From the NCBI GenBank assembly GCA_907163375.1, contig CAJQUW010011032.1, positions 186,001-250,000 of the forward strand: 64,000 bases of DNA, read 5' to 3'. How positions within the stretch are numbered: position 1 is the first letter of the stretch; each line of letters opens with the position of its first letter. Source of the stretch: Prostheceraeus crozeri (Eukaryota > Platyhelminthes > Polycladida > Euryleptidae). This document shows positions 53,946 to 62,289 of the stretch, piece after piece. The translations under genes and the position numbers were made by a program. Below the pieces are notes generated by a model. That model made no database searches and had not been told where the DNA came from. It was given only the letters and a program-made list of their open reading frames with translations.

Positions 53946-54198
53946 TGACTGTTCTAGGACACATTAAAAAAATACTGAAAATGACATACCTGCAAAATAA
54001 GAAAAAATCAGTCCAAATCAGAACCCTACCTGAGGTAAACCTTGATCCAAATGCGAAATTGTGGCCACATTAAAAAAACAGCTAAATTAGGGTCCTCTCG
54101 AAATTAGCAAATCAAAATGTAAAAATAGGGTCCTCTTGAAATTTAGCAAAACCAAAATGCAAATGAAATGAATATGAACAAAAATATTCATTTAAAAA
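53946..54198. mobile_element. Left terminus of the right Polinton copy
   Basis: It begins GACTGTTCTAGGACACA, the inverted form of the left copy's right end, so the two copies share their terminal sequence. Degenerate 'GGGTCCTCTCGAAATTAGCAA' and 'GGGTCCTCTTGAAATTTAGC' units follow, then the start of the terminal membrane-protein gene. The other end of this copy lies beyond the window. Confidence 0.65.
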
Positions 54199-54429
54199 AT
54201 GGAAGATGAAAAAACAAAAGAACCATCAACCCCTTTATATCCTTCATTATCATATGAAATGGATACAGCAAAACATAAAGATAGAGTCAGGTACATGAAA
54301 GATAAGGAAGCGCAACTATTGTTAAGATTAGAACATTATGATAAATTAAGAAAAAGATGGACGATAGTTAAGAATGTGACACAAGGCATTGGAGTAGAAC
54401 TTCCATCATGCATTGGCTCTGCGAAGTAG
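54199..54429 (+). pseudogene. Truncated copy of the terminal membrane-protein gene
   Basis: Residues 1-~65 match the protein at 12834-13529: the YPSLS, HKDRVRYMKDKE, LLLRLEHY and LRKRW..VKNVTQGIG segments. Similarity stops exactly after 'TQGIG' at ~54392, just where the hydrophobic helices should begin. The next residues (VELPSCIGSAK) and the stop come from unrelated sequence. Its inward orientation at the left end mirrors the inward orientation at the right end of the left copy, which places this gene in the terminal inverted repeats. Confidence 0.75.
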
Positions 54430-54595
54430 ATTCCCCCATTTCATTTTCTGTCTCCGTTCCTCATTCTCTCCGTAACTGCTGCTCTTGGAAGAGAGAAAAG
54501 ACGTTCTACTCGTACGTAATCTGAAAATGGGAACGGCGTTCCCAGTTCTTCACATCTCTCGCATAAATGAAAAGAAGATTATACTACTTATAATT
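54393..54595. other. Insertion-like sequence interrupting the terminal gene
   Basis: It is richer in G+C than the element and has no similarity to the left copy. It starts at the abrupt break in the membrane-protein gene. The origin is unknown. Confidence 0.4.
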
Positions 54596-55258
54596 TTATT
54601 GCGACATCGACATTGATGATACATTTTCTTGTGAAGAGTCAAAAATGTATTCACTGCTTTCGAGCAATCTTTTTTCGCTTTCAGATTCAAAATAGTCTTC
54701 TATGTATGTAAAATGTTTTAGAACATAATGAACACTTAAAGATGATGTGCGAAGTACTTCGTGAGATTCAGATAACTTATGTAGTTTTATCAGAAAACTT
54801 ACATATTTTCGTGAGAGTTTGATATTATGAGACATTTCAAGTTTTTTTTTACAAAAGACACCATTGATGTTGCTTCTAATTGTCGCAATTTAGCAAGCAC
54901 TTTTCCTTGGGTAATTGCACATTGCATCCCTTTATCATTCAGTTTTTTCAAATTGTCTTAGTTTTGATAACGTTTCAACACATAAATTGATAGTTAGCTT
55001 GGCCGATTGATCAACTTGAAAGTATGGAATTGCTTCAATAGAGTCTAATGAATTTCGTATGTGATTGAAAATCTCTCTTCTTTTATCAACTTCACTCTTG
55101 GCCACATTCTTTTCCTTCTTCTGAAAATGTTTTTCATGTTCAATGATTTTCAGTTTAAATTCTTCTTTCTTCTTTTCTTCAATAAGTGGATAGATTGAAT
55201 CACAAAAATTGAGAAAATGGCGATGAATATTATTGCTCATTTTGGTGAAAATATACAC
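54596..55258 (-). pseudogene. Unrecognised helical protein gene with frameshifts
   Basis: Two minus-strand frames are probably one gene. The upstream one (54935-55258, likely start at MSNNIHRHF) is Lys/Glu-rich coiled coil; the downstream one (54596-54835) is helical with an acidic Ser-rich tail. Between them a third frame carries plausible coding sequence ('QGKVLAKLRQLEATSMVSF'), so at least two single-base shifts at A runs separate the parts. No domain is recognised. It may be a cargo gene of this Polinton or lie in inserted foreign DNA; the left copy's corresponding region is outside the window. Confidence 0.4.
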
Positions 55259-55481
55259 AGAAATGACACGAAGTTATTGCAGACACAGTCAGTCTCGTAG
55301 AACACTCACAGAAAGAATGAAATTGTCAATACGTGGCAGCATCTGCTCCTAATGGCAACCGCTGCTGCTTGTGGCAGACAATGGTCTCAAGCATAAGGTG
55401 CTAGAGGTAACAAAGCTCTGAGTCATACAGATAGTGCAGTTCTTTTGTGTCATTTCTGAAATAGAATTTATCTCATGTAAA

Positions 55482-55907
55482 ATGACTGGCCTGACCGAGT
55501 TCTTAAAATTATATGGAAAGCAAACAACTACGAATTTCGACATAAAGAAAATCGCTAATCAATTAGGAATAAAGAATTTTCACGTATTGATGAGGGACGA
55601 ATTACGATTATTGAAAAATAAATCCAATGTAAATTTCGTAACAAATCTCCATACGTCAGATCAAAAAGGAGTACATTGGTCAGCAGGTATGTCTAATAAA
55701 AATGGTGATAATTACTATTTCGAGTCTTATGGACTGCCTCCTACAAATGAAGTAAGAGAAATACTTGGAAATAGAACTTATAATACGTTTCAAATTCAAA
55801 CACCAGGAACTACTTACTGTGGACAATTATGTATTTATGTTTTATATAAAATGCAAGAAGGAATGCCGTTTCTAGATATTATGTTAGAATTGAATAAGGG
55901 AATTTAA
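55482..55907 (+). CDS. Adenain-like cysteine protease (Ulp1 fold), 141 aa
   Basis: A maturation protease that would cleave virion precursor proteins. The start is MTGLTEFLKLYGK; earlier in-frame residues look non-coding. The catalytic His lies in GVHWSA (~65), the acidic residue in YYFESYG (Glu ~81, where most relatives have Asp) and the nucleophile Cys in TTYCGQLCIYVLY (~113), with a candidate oxyanion Gln just before it. The length fits the short proteases of Polintons and adenoviruses. It is intact, unlike most of its neighbours. It is convergent with the integrase gene to its right, the usual pairing in Polintons. Confidence 0.9.
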   Translation: MTGLTEFLKLYGKQTTTNFDIKKIANQLGIKNFHVLMRDELRLLKNKSNVNFVTNLHTSDQKGVHWSAGMSNKNGDNYYFESYGLPPTNEVREILGNRTYNTFQIQTPGTTYCGQLCIYVLYKMQEGMPFLDIMLELNKGI

Positions 55908-55992
55908 TTCCCGAAACGTTAGTTCCAATGGCTAGCTAAAGGATACTTGTAATTAAAGTTCAAGCGAAGCTAGGTAAAGCGCCACCTAAAGG
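55908..55992. repeat. Palindromic spacer between protease and integrase genes
   Basis: GGAATTTAATTCC at the protease stop, 'TGGCTAGCTA', 'AAGCGAAGCT' and 'GCGCC' form several short palindromes in 85 bp. It may be a bidirectional terminator or relatives of the hairpin family. Confidence 0.4.
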
Positions 55993-57279
55993 TTAAAGCT
56001 CAGTTCTTTGTAATTCATTTTCATAAAATCGACCTCTGATATCCTCATTATCTAAATCTTTAATTTCATAAGTAATCGGATAAGTTTGATTTATTTTAGA
56101 AACTTCAAATATCTCTTTAGTCCAATAACCAACAAAACCTTTTTCAAATTAATTTTTATATTTAAATATTCTAACTCTATCTCCAATTTTAAATTTCGAT
56201 TTACGTTTCTGTAAATTCGGATTACTGTCATTCGAATAATTATTTTCGAATATTTTCTTTCGTATTAAATCAGGATCGTCAGAAGCCTTCTTTGGAGTTT
56301 CTTCAATACCTGAATGAATCTTATTGTTATAGTCCTCAACAATTCCTGATAGTATCTTCAACCATTTCTGATTACCTTGTTCTGTAAATTTCTTGAAGAT
56401 CTTACCTTTTAGCGTTCTATTTAATCCTTCTATTACTACGGCTTTTCCAGCATTTTCTGTGGAATAAACTGAGCCTTGGCGATGACTTTCGTCTGATTCA
56501 AATAGTGATTTAACATTTCTATTATAAAATTCAGATCCTTTATCAACAAACAATTTCCTTGGCTTTCTATTACTTTCCTTAAAGATTTCTTCAAACGCAT
56601 ATTTAACTGACAGACCACTTTTGTTTTTTAAAGGCTTCCAAGCGTATCGTGTATATAAATCTATAACGGTCAATGCGTACTTAAACCCTCTTTCATTCGG
56701 CATATTGATTAGATCAGCACTCCAAATATCATCTTTATTAAATACTTTTACTTTCAATAGATATTTTGGTTTTCTATATTCTTTATGAATTTCGGAGGCA
56801 TAAGTTTCATTTGCTGACGGATCAATGCCCTGACCGAACAATATTTTAGCTTGTAAAGCTTTTTTGACAAACATTCTTTCGATTCTTTCTCTAAAGGAAG
56901 GATTCTGAATGCTATCTAATTCTTGTATCATTTTCTTATCTGCTTCATGTCGTGAACTTAGGTCATGATTTCGATAAGCTAGATCGTGTCTATAAGCTGC
57001 TGCATCAACTCTGTTTATTGGTTCTTCACCTGGTTTTTGATTATTATTCTCATCTAGTCTTATATCTAATCGAGTTCCTGGACCGGTATATGAATGACCA
57101 GGAAGATGTTTTTCTTTTGAATATTTACTCCAAATAAATCCAGGAGAGTTTTCTAATGTTTTTTGTATGTCACCTCCGGTGTGGAGCCGATGGCCAGAAT
57201 GTACTTTTAAGAGATAATCCATTAGATCTAGATTTGAAATTCTTAAGTTATTCAAATTCAAGGAAACCACTTCGCTCAT
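55993..57279 (-). pseudogene. PLA2-like domain fused to retroviral-type (rve) integrase; one in-frame stop
   Basis: Residues ~58-105 match the parvovirus-type phospholipase A2: LPGHSYTGPG (calcium loop, GPG 66-68) and NRVDAAAYRHDLAY (catalytic HD 98-99). Residues ~160-345 are a DDE integrase: WSADLI (D189), LFVDKGSEFYN (D246) and AVVIEGLNRT (E284). KFKIGDRVRIF opens a C-terminal SH3/chromo-like domain. TAA at 56149-56151 stops this 376-aa frame. The same frame continues another ~52 codons to 55993 with the expected end of that domain, so the stop is a lesion. Integrase inserts the element; PLA2 would breach membranes during entry. The two are usually separate functions, so the uninterrupted fusion is notable. 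Confidence 0.9.
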
Positions 57280-57295
57280 TTTTAAAGATTAAATA

Positions 57296-57769
57296 TTAAC
57301 GCACCATACTAGGACTTAGACATATTCCAGAACCATCTTTTGTTTCTTTTATTTCAATTAAATCATCAATATTATGGAGTACATTTTTAAGAACTCCTTT
57401 TCCTTCATCAACTAAATTTAATTTACTAATAAAATTATCTACTATTCCCTCACCCCTAACAGCTTTCTCCAACTCCCTATTATGACGTTTTTGTTCTTCT
57501 AATGCTGCCTTCTCTGATTTATTTTTATTTACTGCCTGGACAATACCAACTTTGCCACCTGCAACACTTCCTGCTGCTGCTATACCTCCTATTATTAAAG
57601 GAATTAATGGGAGAATTCCTCCATTCTTTTCTTCTTGTAATTTAATATTCTCTATCATTGGTTTACTTATGTAATACTTCTTTTTGTCAACCGTAATAGT
57701 TTTCGGTGTATTTTTGTCAATGATGTTACGTAGTTTCAATTCAACCGTTTTATTATTCACTTGCACCAT
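57296..57769 (-). CDS. pX-like minor virion protein with hydrophobic Gly/Ala segment, 157 aa
   Basis: Residues ~50-80 are GGILPLIPLIIGGIAAAGSV followed by AGGKVGIVQAV. This segment is like those in small Polinton/adintovirus virion proteins compared with adenovirus pX and pVI. A charged RHNRELEKAV helix and a short tail ending 'SGICLSPSMV' follow. The gene ends 16 bp before the integrase start and reads in the same direction, suggesting co-expression. It is probably cleaved by the protease and acts on DNA or membranes inside the particle; that role is inferred. The frame is intact. Confidence 0.68.
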   Translation of the reverse strand: MVQVNNKTVELKLRNIIDKNTPKTITVDKKKYYISKPMIENIKLQEEKNGGILPLIPLIIGGIAAAGSVAGGKVGIVQAVNKNKSEKAALEEQKRHNRELEKAVRGEGIVDNFISKLNLVDEGKGVLKNVLHNIDDLIEIKETKDGSGICLSPSMVR

Positions 57770-57801
57770 TTTTTTAATAAAAAAATTATTCTAATTAATC
57801 A

Positions 57802-57915
57802 ATAGAACTTTGTTCATAGGCCTTAGCCGATCACTTTGTTCAGAGGCTTTAGCCTATCGACGAGGCTTTGGGTGACTAACCTATAGAACTTTGTTCAGAG
57901 GCTTTAGCCGATCCT
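57802..57915. repeat. Palindromic repeat cluster (GGCTTTAGCC units)
   Basis: Two copies of 'AGAACTTTGTTCAGAGGCTTTAGCC' and related pieces contain GGCTTTAGCC, the arm seen in the 34-bp double hairpin. They lie between the pX-like gene and the capsid gene of the right copy. Confidence 0.75.
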
Positions 57916-57980
57916 AACCATCTTTCCATTAAGAATTTCAATAGAATATTCGGCGTCTTCTAGCGATAAACTATAAGCCA

Positions 57981-59236
57981 TCAATGATGTTGTGGAATTA
58001 TTCTTATATTAATTGTCACATCACAACCATTCTTAGTAATATCTTCCGATTGTGCACTTAAATCAAATCAGAAAACAGGATATAAATTCTTCCAATCTAC
58101 AGGAGTTAATTGTGCTTATACTCCAAATTCTGGACACAAATTTCTATAAGCATCATATCCTTCCATAAACTGATTATTTGTGTTATCAAATCTTAATGGA
58201 TCAATAGGACAACGTGTTTGATTTAAAGAAATTTGTAAACTTCTAATTGAATTAATATGGAAAAGACTATTGTTCTTATCAAAACTAGGTGTTTCATTCT
58301 TTTGAAAAGTGAGTATAAAATATCTTGAAGTATTTGATGTCCTTGTGAAATGCCAGTTAAATCTTTGTTCAGAAAAAGTTACAGAACTCGCAGTGCGCTT
58401 CATAAAACTTACTGGAATTGGTTTGTTCGTATTTAATCTTTTCGTAATAGTTGTTTCAACCTCTAAACTAGGAGTAATATGTTTTATCCACCATTCAAGT
58501 TTTTCAATTTTTATGTATGCTTTCTTCCCAGCCTTTCCATAAAATATTGCTTCATTATTTAAAGTACGATAAACTATGAGTTTGAATTTCAATTGACATG
58601 ATATTTTAGTGTAATCTAAATAACCAAATAACGGAGATAATGACCAATCAACAGTTTGTTTACTTTTCTTGTTAAAATCACGTCTTTTCTGATATGAGCT
58701 ATTTTGTGTACTGTTTAACTGTTTCACTATGTTTTCTACATCTTTCGCAATTCCTGCTGCATCTGTTCCAGTGTGAGTTAAATCATCTTTAAGTATGCCG
58801 GTATGGTTATCAGGAAACCATCCTTCGATTTCATGCATTTTAGTATTTTCACCTATTGTAATAAATCGAAGCATTGAATCAATAATACCAGGATAATCAC
58901 TTTATGTTTCTATATTTTGTGTTGCAACATCCAAACGCATTTGTGTGAATAATCTTGGAAAGAAATTGTTTTATAATGTAGTGTTATCCGTAGTAGGAAA
59001 TGGTGTTGTAAACTCAGCATCAGAATATAGAGAATATTCACGGTGTAAAAATGAATCGGGTAAATATAAATAACTTTGCTGATTATCAACTTCAAAAATT
59101 AAATCACCTCCAGTATTCACTCTTCCTGAAGATCCAGGATTCATAGCAACTCTTATATAGTCATTCTTTTTTTTTGATTGTAACTAACGAACGGGGGATC
59201 GTCTAATCTAAATTTGCTTTCAATTAGAGACGACAT
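57981..59236 (-). pseudogene. Major capsid protein (double jelly roll), decayed
   Basis: It starts at the ATG ending at 59236, with the same N-terminus as the left copy (1-190). The main open stretch (58116-58874) has the family's strands, e.g. 'KIEKLEWWIKHITPSLEV' and 'FNWHFTRTSNTSRYFI'. The C-terminal end lies past the stop at 58116. I see a frame break at the A/T run at ~59166, two TAA in the 5' third (near 58900 and 58980), TAA at 58116-58118 and a TGA near 58077. Capsid function is therefore lost. Hexon-like trimers of this protein would form the particle faces. The assignment rests on strand wording and on the neighbouring genes. Confidence 0.78.
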
Positions 59237-59268
59237 TATATTTTTTATTAGAAAAAATCAGTTTGGTA

Positions 59269-59760
59269 CTAGAACTTTGCTAAACCATTTCCCACGTTAG
59301 TGGTTAGGGACTGCATCCCATTTCCTCTCATTTCTTCAAGAGACTGGAGTTCCGCTCTTCCAGACTTCGCCTGCTTTTTACTCTCAGTCGGAATTGCCAG
59401 GTTCGCAATTTTGTTTTTCGTTTCCTCTGAAAGCTTTTTATCTTTTTGTAGTTCTTTAGCATCATTCCTAAGTTTACGAATAGCTTCTAGTTGTTTTAAT
59501 TCGTTTTGAGACTTAACAGCATTTGATATTGCACTAGCTGTACTACCTATAGCAGCTGCTACTTTAGCAGCAGATGAAATCAAATCTTTATTATTTTTAA
59601 TCAAGTTAACGATACTTCCTATACCAGAAAAGATGCCAGCCCCTTCTTTTTGAATAGTTTCTACACTGTCATAATGGTACACAGGTTTCATAGATGGTTC
59701 ATGAGCAATTTTTTTATTTGAAGCAAAATGTTTAAGATTCTGTTTATAAATTATAGGCAT
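59269..59760 (-). CDS. Minor virion protein, right-copy homologue of 307-840, 163 aa
   Basis: It starts MPIIYKQNLKHFASNKKIAH and keeps the Gly/Ala helix (GIFSGIGSIVNLIKNNKDLI) and the coiled coil of its left-copy partner. The N-terminal third has a 14-residue deletion relative to it, and the tail differs (SKKQAKSGRAELQSLEEM), where the left copy has a hairpin. The frame is intact although the neighbouring capsid and fibre genes are broken. Confidence 0.65.
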   Translation of the reverse strand: MPIIYKQNLKHFASNKKIAHEPSMKPVYHYDSVETIQKEGAGIFSGIGSIVNLIKNNKDLISSAAKVAAAIGSTASAISNAVKSQNELKQLEAIRKLRNDAKELQKDKKLSEETKNKIANLAIPTESKKQAKSGRAELQSLEEMRGNGMQSLTTNVGNGLAKF

Positions 59761-59805
59761 TTTTTAAGCTTGAATTTGACTTTTGGGAAAAATATTTACG
59801 TTTGT

Positions 59806-59970
59806 GATTGGCTAAAGCCTCTGAACAAAGTGGTCGGCTAAAGCCTCTGAACAAGGTTCTATAGGTTAGAAACCTGAACAAAGTGGTCGGCTAAAGCCTC
59901 TGAACAAGGTTCTATAGGTTAGTAACCTAAACAAAGTGGTCGGCTAAAGCCTCTGAACAAGGTTCTATCA
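59806..59970. repeat. Tandem double-hairpin array, ~57-bp unit, three copies
   Basis: The unit carries TCGGCTAAAGCCTCTGAAC (GGCT-AA-AGCC hairpin) and TATAGGTTAG(A/T)AACCT (AGGTT/AACCT hairpin). It occupies the place where the left copy has the 57-aa gene and the GGGCGAAGC element. Confidence 0.85.
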
Positions 59971-60847
59971 AGATTTACGTGTGTGAATAGACAACAACCG
60001 CGTGATTACTTTATTAATTTTCTGTTGCACTTTATATATTGCGTCAAGCAGCGTGTGATGTATTTTAATTTCTTTTCTATTAATTTGCATGTTCTTCTCA
60101 TTCATCTTTAATGCTGTTTTAAGAGCATTTAACTTAATTTTAAGAACATTCAACTGTTCTTTATTTTCCTTATCATTTTTCTTTATTTCATTTTCTAAAT
60201 TCGTTTTAAGTGTCTTTAATTCATTAAACTTTTGATTAAATGTTTTCACTTCATTGTTCATACTATTCATGAACTTCGCTTGTTGTGTAATTCTGCTACT
60301 CAATTTATCAACATGTTTTTGAAATGTAGATTGTAACTGATGTAACTGTTGTAATAATTTTTGATCCTTTTTTGGTAAGTTTTTCTAACTCCTCTTTCAG
60401 TTGTTTATTTTGATTTGTATTCTTTAGAATAGCAGACTTTAAATTTATAGAAAGTAATATTAAAATCTTTCATTGTTCTGCTAGCTTTCTATGAAGTGTT
60501 GATATTGTTGCTTGTAGCTCTTTATCTTTTTTATCAAGTTGTAGTAATTTTACTTCTAGTTCTTTATCCTTTTTATCAAGTTTTGATAATTTTTCTGTTA
60601 ATGATTTGTCATTCTGTTTTAGAAGCTTTGTTTCTTTCATTAGTGGAGTCAGTTCTTCTTTCAAGACATTTATTTGTCTATCAACATATTCTTTATTTGC
60701 TAACTCAGTATTTTGCTGTAGAAGAATAGAAAGATGTAACGGACCTGTTAAAACGTCTCCAGTTTTCATGATATAGTTTTCTAGTTCTATTTCTGATTCT
60801 TGATTATTCGGAATGTAAGCACACCCGCCAACATTTGTTAACATCAT
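59968..60847 (-). pseudogene. Fibre-like coiled-coil protein, right-copy homologue, broken
   Basis: It begins MMLTNVGGCAYIPNN and keeps MKTGDVLTGPLHLS followed by LANKEYVDRQI, the tail-fibre-like motif, then heptad repeats ('KLDKKDKELE' twice). TGA at 60470-60472 stops the first frame. The sequence stays coding-like in the same frame to ~60375, then shifts at an A6 run into the frame of 59968-60303 (coiled coil ending in a basic tail). The arrangement supports a single ancestral ~300-aa protein. The start lies 6 bp from the divergent zinc-finger ORF's first ATG. Confidence 0.6.
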
Positions 60848-60853
60848 TTTTTT

Positions 60854-61529
60854 ATGCTAAAAAATATGTTATCCAACAAAGTCGACGGAACCAAGCTTCT
60901 ATGCGAAATCTGTAATTTATCTTTTCGTAACAGAACATTATTAAATAAACATATGAAAGTAGTTCATACGGTGTTGCACCCAGCACATGCGGCAGTACAC
61001 CCAGTACAGCCAGTACAGCCAGTACACTCAGTACACTCAGTACACCCAGTACAGCCACTACACTCAGTACACCCAGTACATGAACAGCCAGTACAACCAG
61101 TGCAGCCAGTACAAGTACAACCAGGACAACAAGTCCAACAAATACAACCAGTACAACAAAAGGTAACACAAGCAAAAAAGAAAAAAACATGTAATGACTG
61201 TGGGAAAAGTATAACGTCGAAGAATTTTGCCCGTCACCTAAGGACATGTCAATTACCACCACTCCCTAAAATAAAAGATAGACAATGTATGTGTTGTAAC
61301 AAATTTATCACTAGTCAGGGGTTTTCTGTTTTCTAATCATTATAATTCATGTTCTACTAGCACACGAAAATGCACTAGTTGTGAAATTTTAAAACCCAAA
61401 TCGGAATTTTATGATAGTAAGTACCAATGTAAAGATTGTTTAAAGGTACAAGTAAGATGCCCCAACTGTAACAAAGTTTTATTGAAGAAAAGCTTCCAAC
61501 GACATGCAGCCGTTTGTGTGGAAAAGTAA
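60854..61529 (+). pseudogene. Multi-zinc-finger protein with VHPVQPV-repeat linker, frameshifted
   Basis: N-terminal C2H2 finger LLCEICNLSFRNRTLLNKHM; the true start is probably the in-frame ATG at 60866, given the crowded divergent promoter. The linker is a 15-bp-type repeat encoding 'VHPVQPVQPVHSV', unrelated to the left copy's Asn-rich linker. Fingers CNDCGKSITSKNFARHL and CMCCNKFITSQG follow, then a frame break at ~61320 (GGGG/TTTT runs), then further Cys/His fingers to 61529. The finger order is that of 2240-3189. Confidence 0.7.
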
Positions 61530-61640
61530 CTTTGGTTATGTGAAAGTAACTTTGGGTGGGGGAAAGTAACTTTGGCTGGAGGAAAGTAACATTGGGTGGG
61601 GGAAAGTAACATTGGGTGGGGGAAAGTAATTTTGTGTCTG
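61530..61640. repeat. Tandem ~19-bp repeat (GGAAAGTAACTTTGGGTGG), about six copies
   Basis: It lies immediately after the zinc-finger gene, at the position of the 20-bp repeat in the left copy but with unrelated sequence. Confidence 0.85.
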
Positions 61641-61800
61641 TAGTAGTTTAGAGTCCTCCCCATACGCTCGGGTGAGTGGATATGGCTTCGTTTTGGGCCC
61701 CCGCCCCCAGGGTCCGTGCGGGTGTACAGCTCCGAGAGGGGGTTTGGGGTGTAAATGTGTGACGGACGCACGGTGACCGAAGTACTTATCTCACTTTAAA
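61641..61800. other. GC-rich anomalous patch
   Basis: About 130 bp much richer in G+C than the surrounding element (e.g. GGGCCCCCGCCCCCAGGGTC). No frame or known motif is seen. It may be foreign sequence captured by the element, or a promoter for the next ORF. Confidence 0.35.
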
Positions 61801-61898
61801 AAATGGAAAATCCACCGATGAACGATGTGAAACCACCTATGAACTATGTGAAACCACTATTTAACGAGTTAAATAAAATGAATTAGTTTTTAAAAAAT

Positions 61899-62258
61899 AT
61901 GATTAATGAGTTGAGTGAAACTCAGAAGACAAATGCCTATAAAATAGAACCCGTTTCAGTTTTAAAAAATTATCGTCATCCTACAAAGCCTCTCACCCCG
62001 AAACATGAAGTTAAATTTTATTACCATCGTAAATATATGCAATTCGTGAAAGACTGTAAGATCGAACATGGTATAAGAAGTTATGCTAAAACCAAAGACT
62101 TTCCACTTTGTCTACGAAGTTTCAGAGTATTTTTAGCTTACAATAATTTATGGTGGTTGATTAATAAAGGGAATTTAACTGTTTATGATTTAGAGACTTT
62201 AGAACAGCTGAATATTCCTGTGTATGTGAAAAGCATAATTTTTTTTATTAAAAAGTAA
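61899..62258 (+). CDS. Unrecognised 119-aa protein replacing the membrane ATPase gene
   Basis: An intact ORF with wording such as KFYYHRKYMQFVKDCKIEHG, RSFRVFLAYNNLWWL and VYDLETLEQLNIPVYV. It looks like a compact alpha/beta domain, rich in aromatics and basic residues. No family is recognised. It lies between the zinc-finger gene and the polymerase, exactly where the left copy has the 521-aa ATPase. A short 27-codon ORF (61803-61886, MENPPMNDVKPPMNYVKP) precedes it and may be its leader or chance. Its open frame among broken neighbours suggests a real gene. Confidence 0.5.
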   Translation: MINELSETQKTNAYKIEPVSVLKNYRHPTKPLTPKHEVKFYYHRKYMQFVKDCKIEHGIRSYAKTKDFPLCLRSFRVFLAYNNLWWLINKGNLTVYDLETLEQLNIPVYVKSIIFFIKK

Positions 62259-62289
62259 AACATAATTTTTTTATTAAACAAAGTAAATA

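Noticed and set aside
57981-59236. Alternative genetic code with reassigned TAA/TGA in the right copy
   Set aside because: The left copy's intact genes and the host exons use TAA/TGA as real stops, and right-copy genes also have frame breaks; decay is simpler.
60852-61262. 136-aa Val/Leu-rich minus-strand frame resembling a membrane protein
   Set aside because: Antisense of the VHPVQPV repeat linker in the zinc-finger gene.
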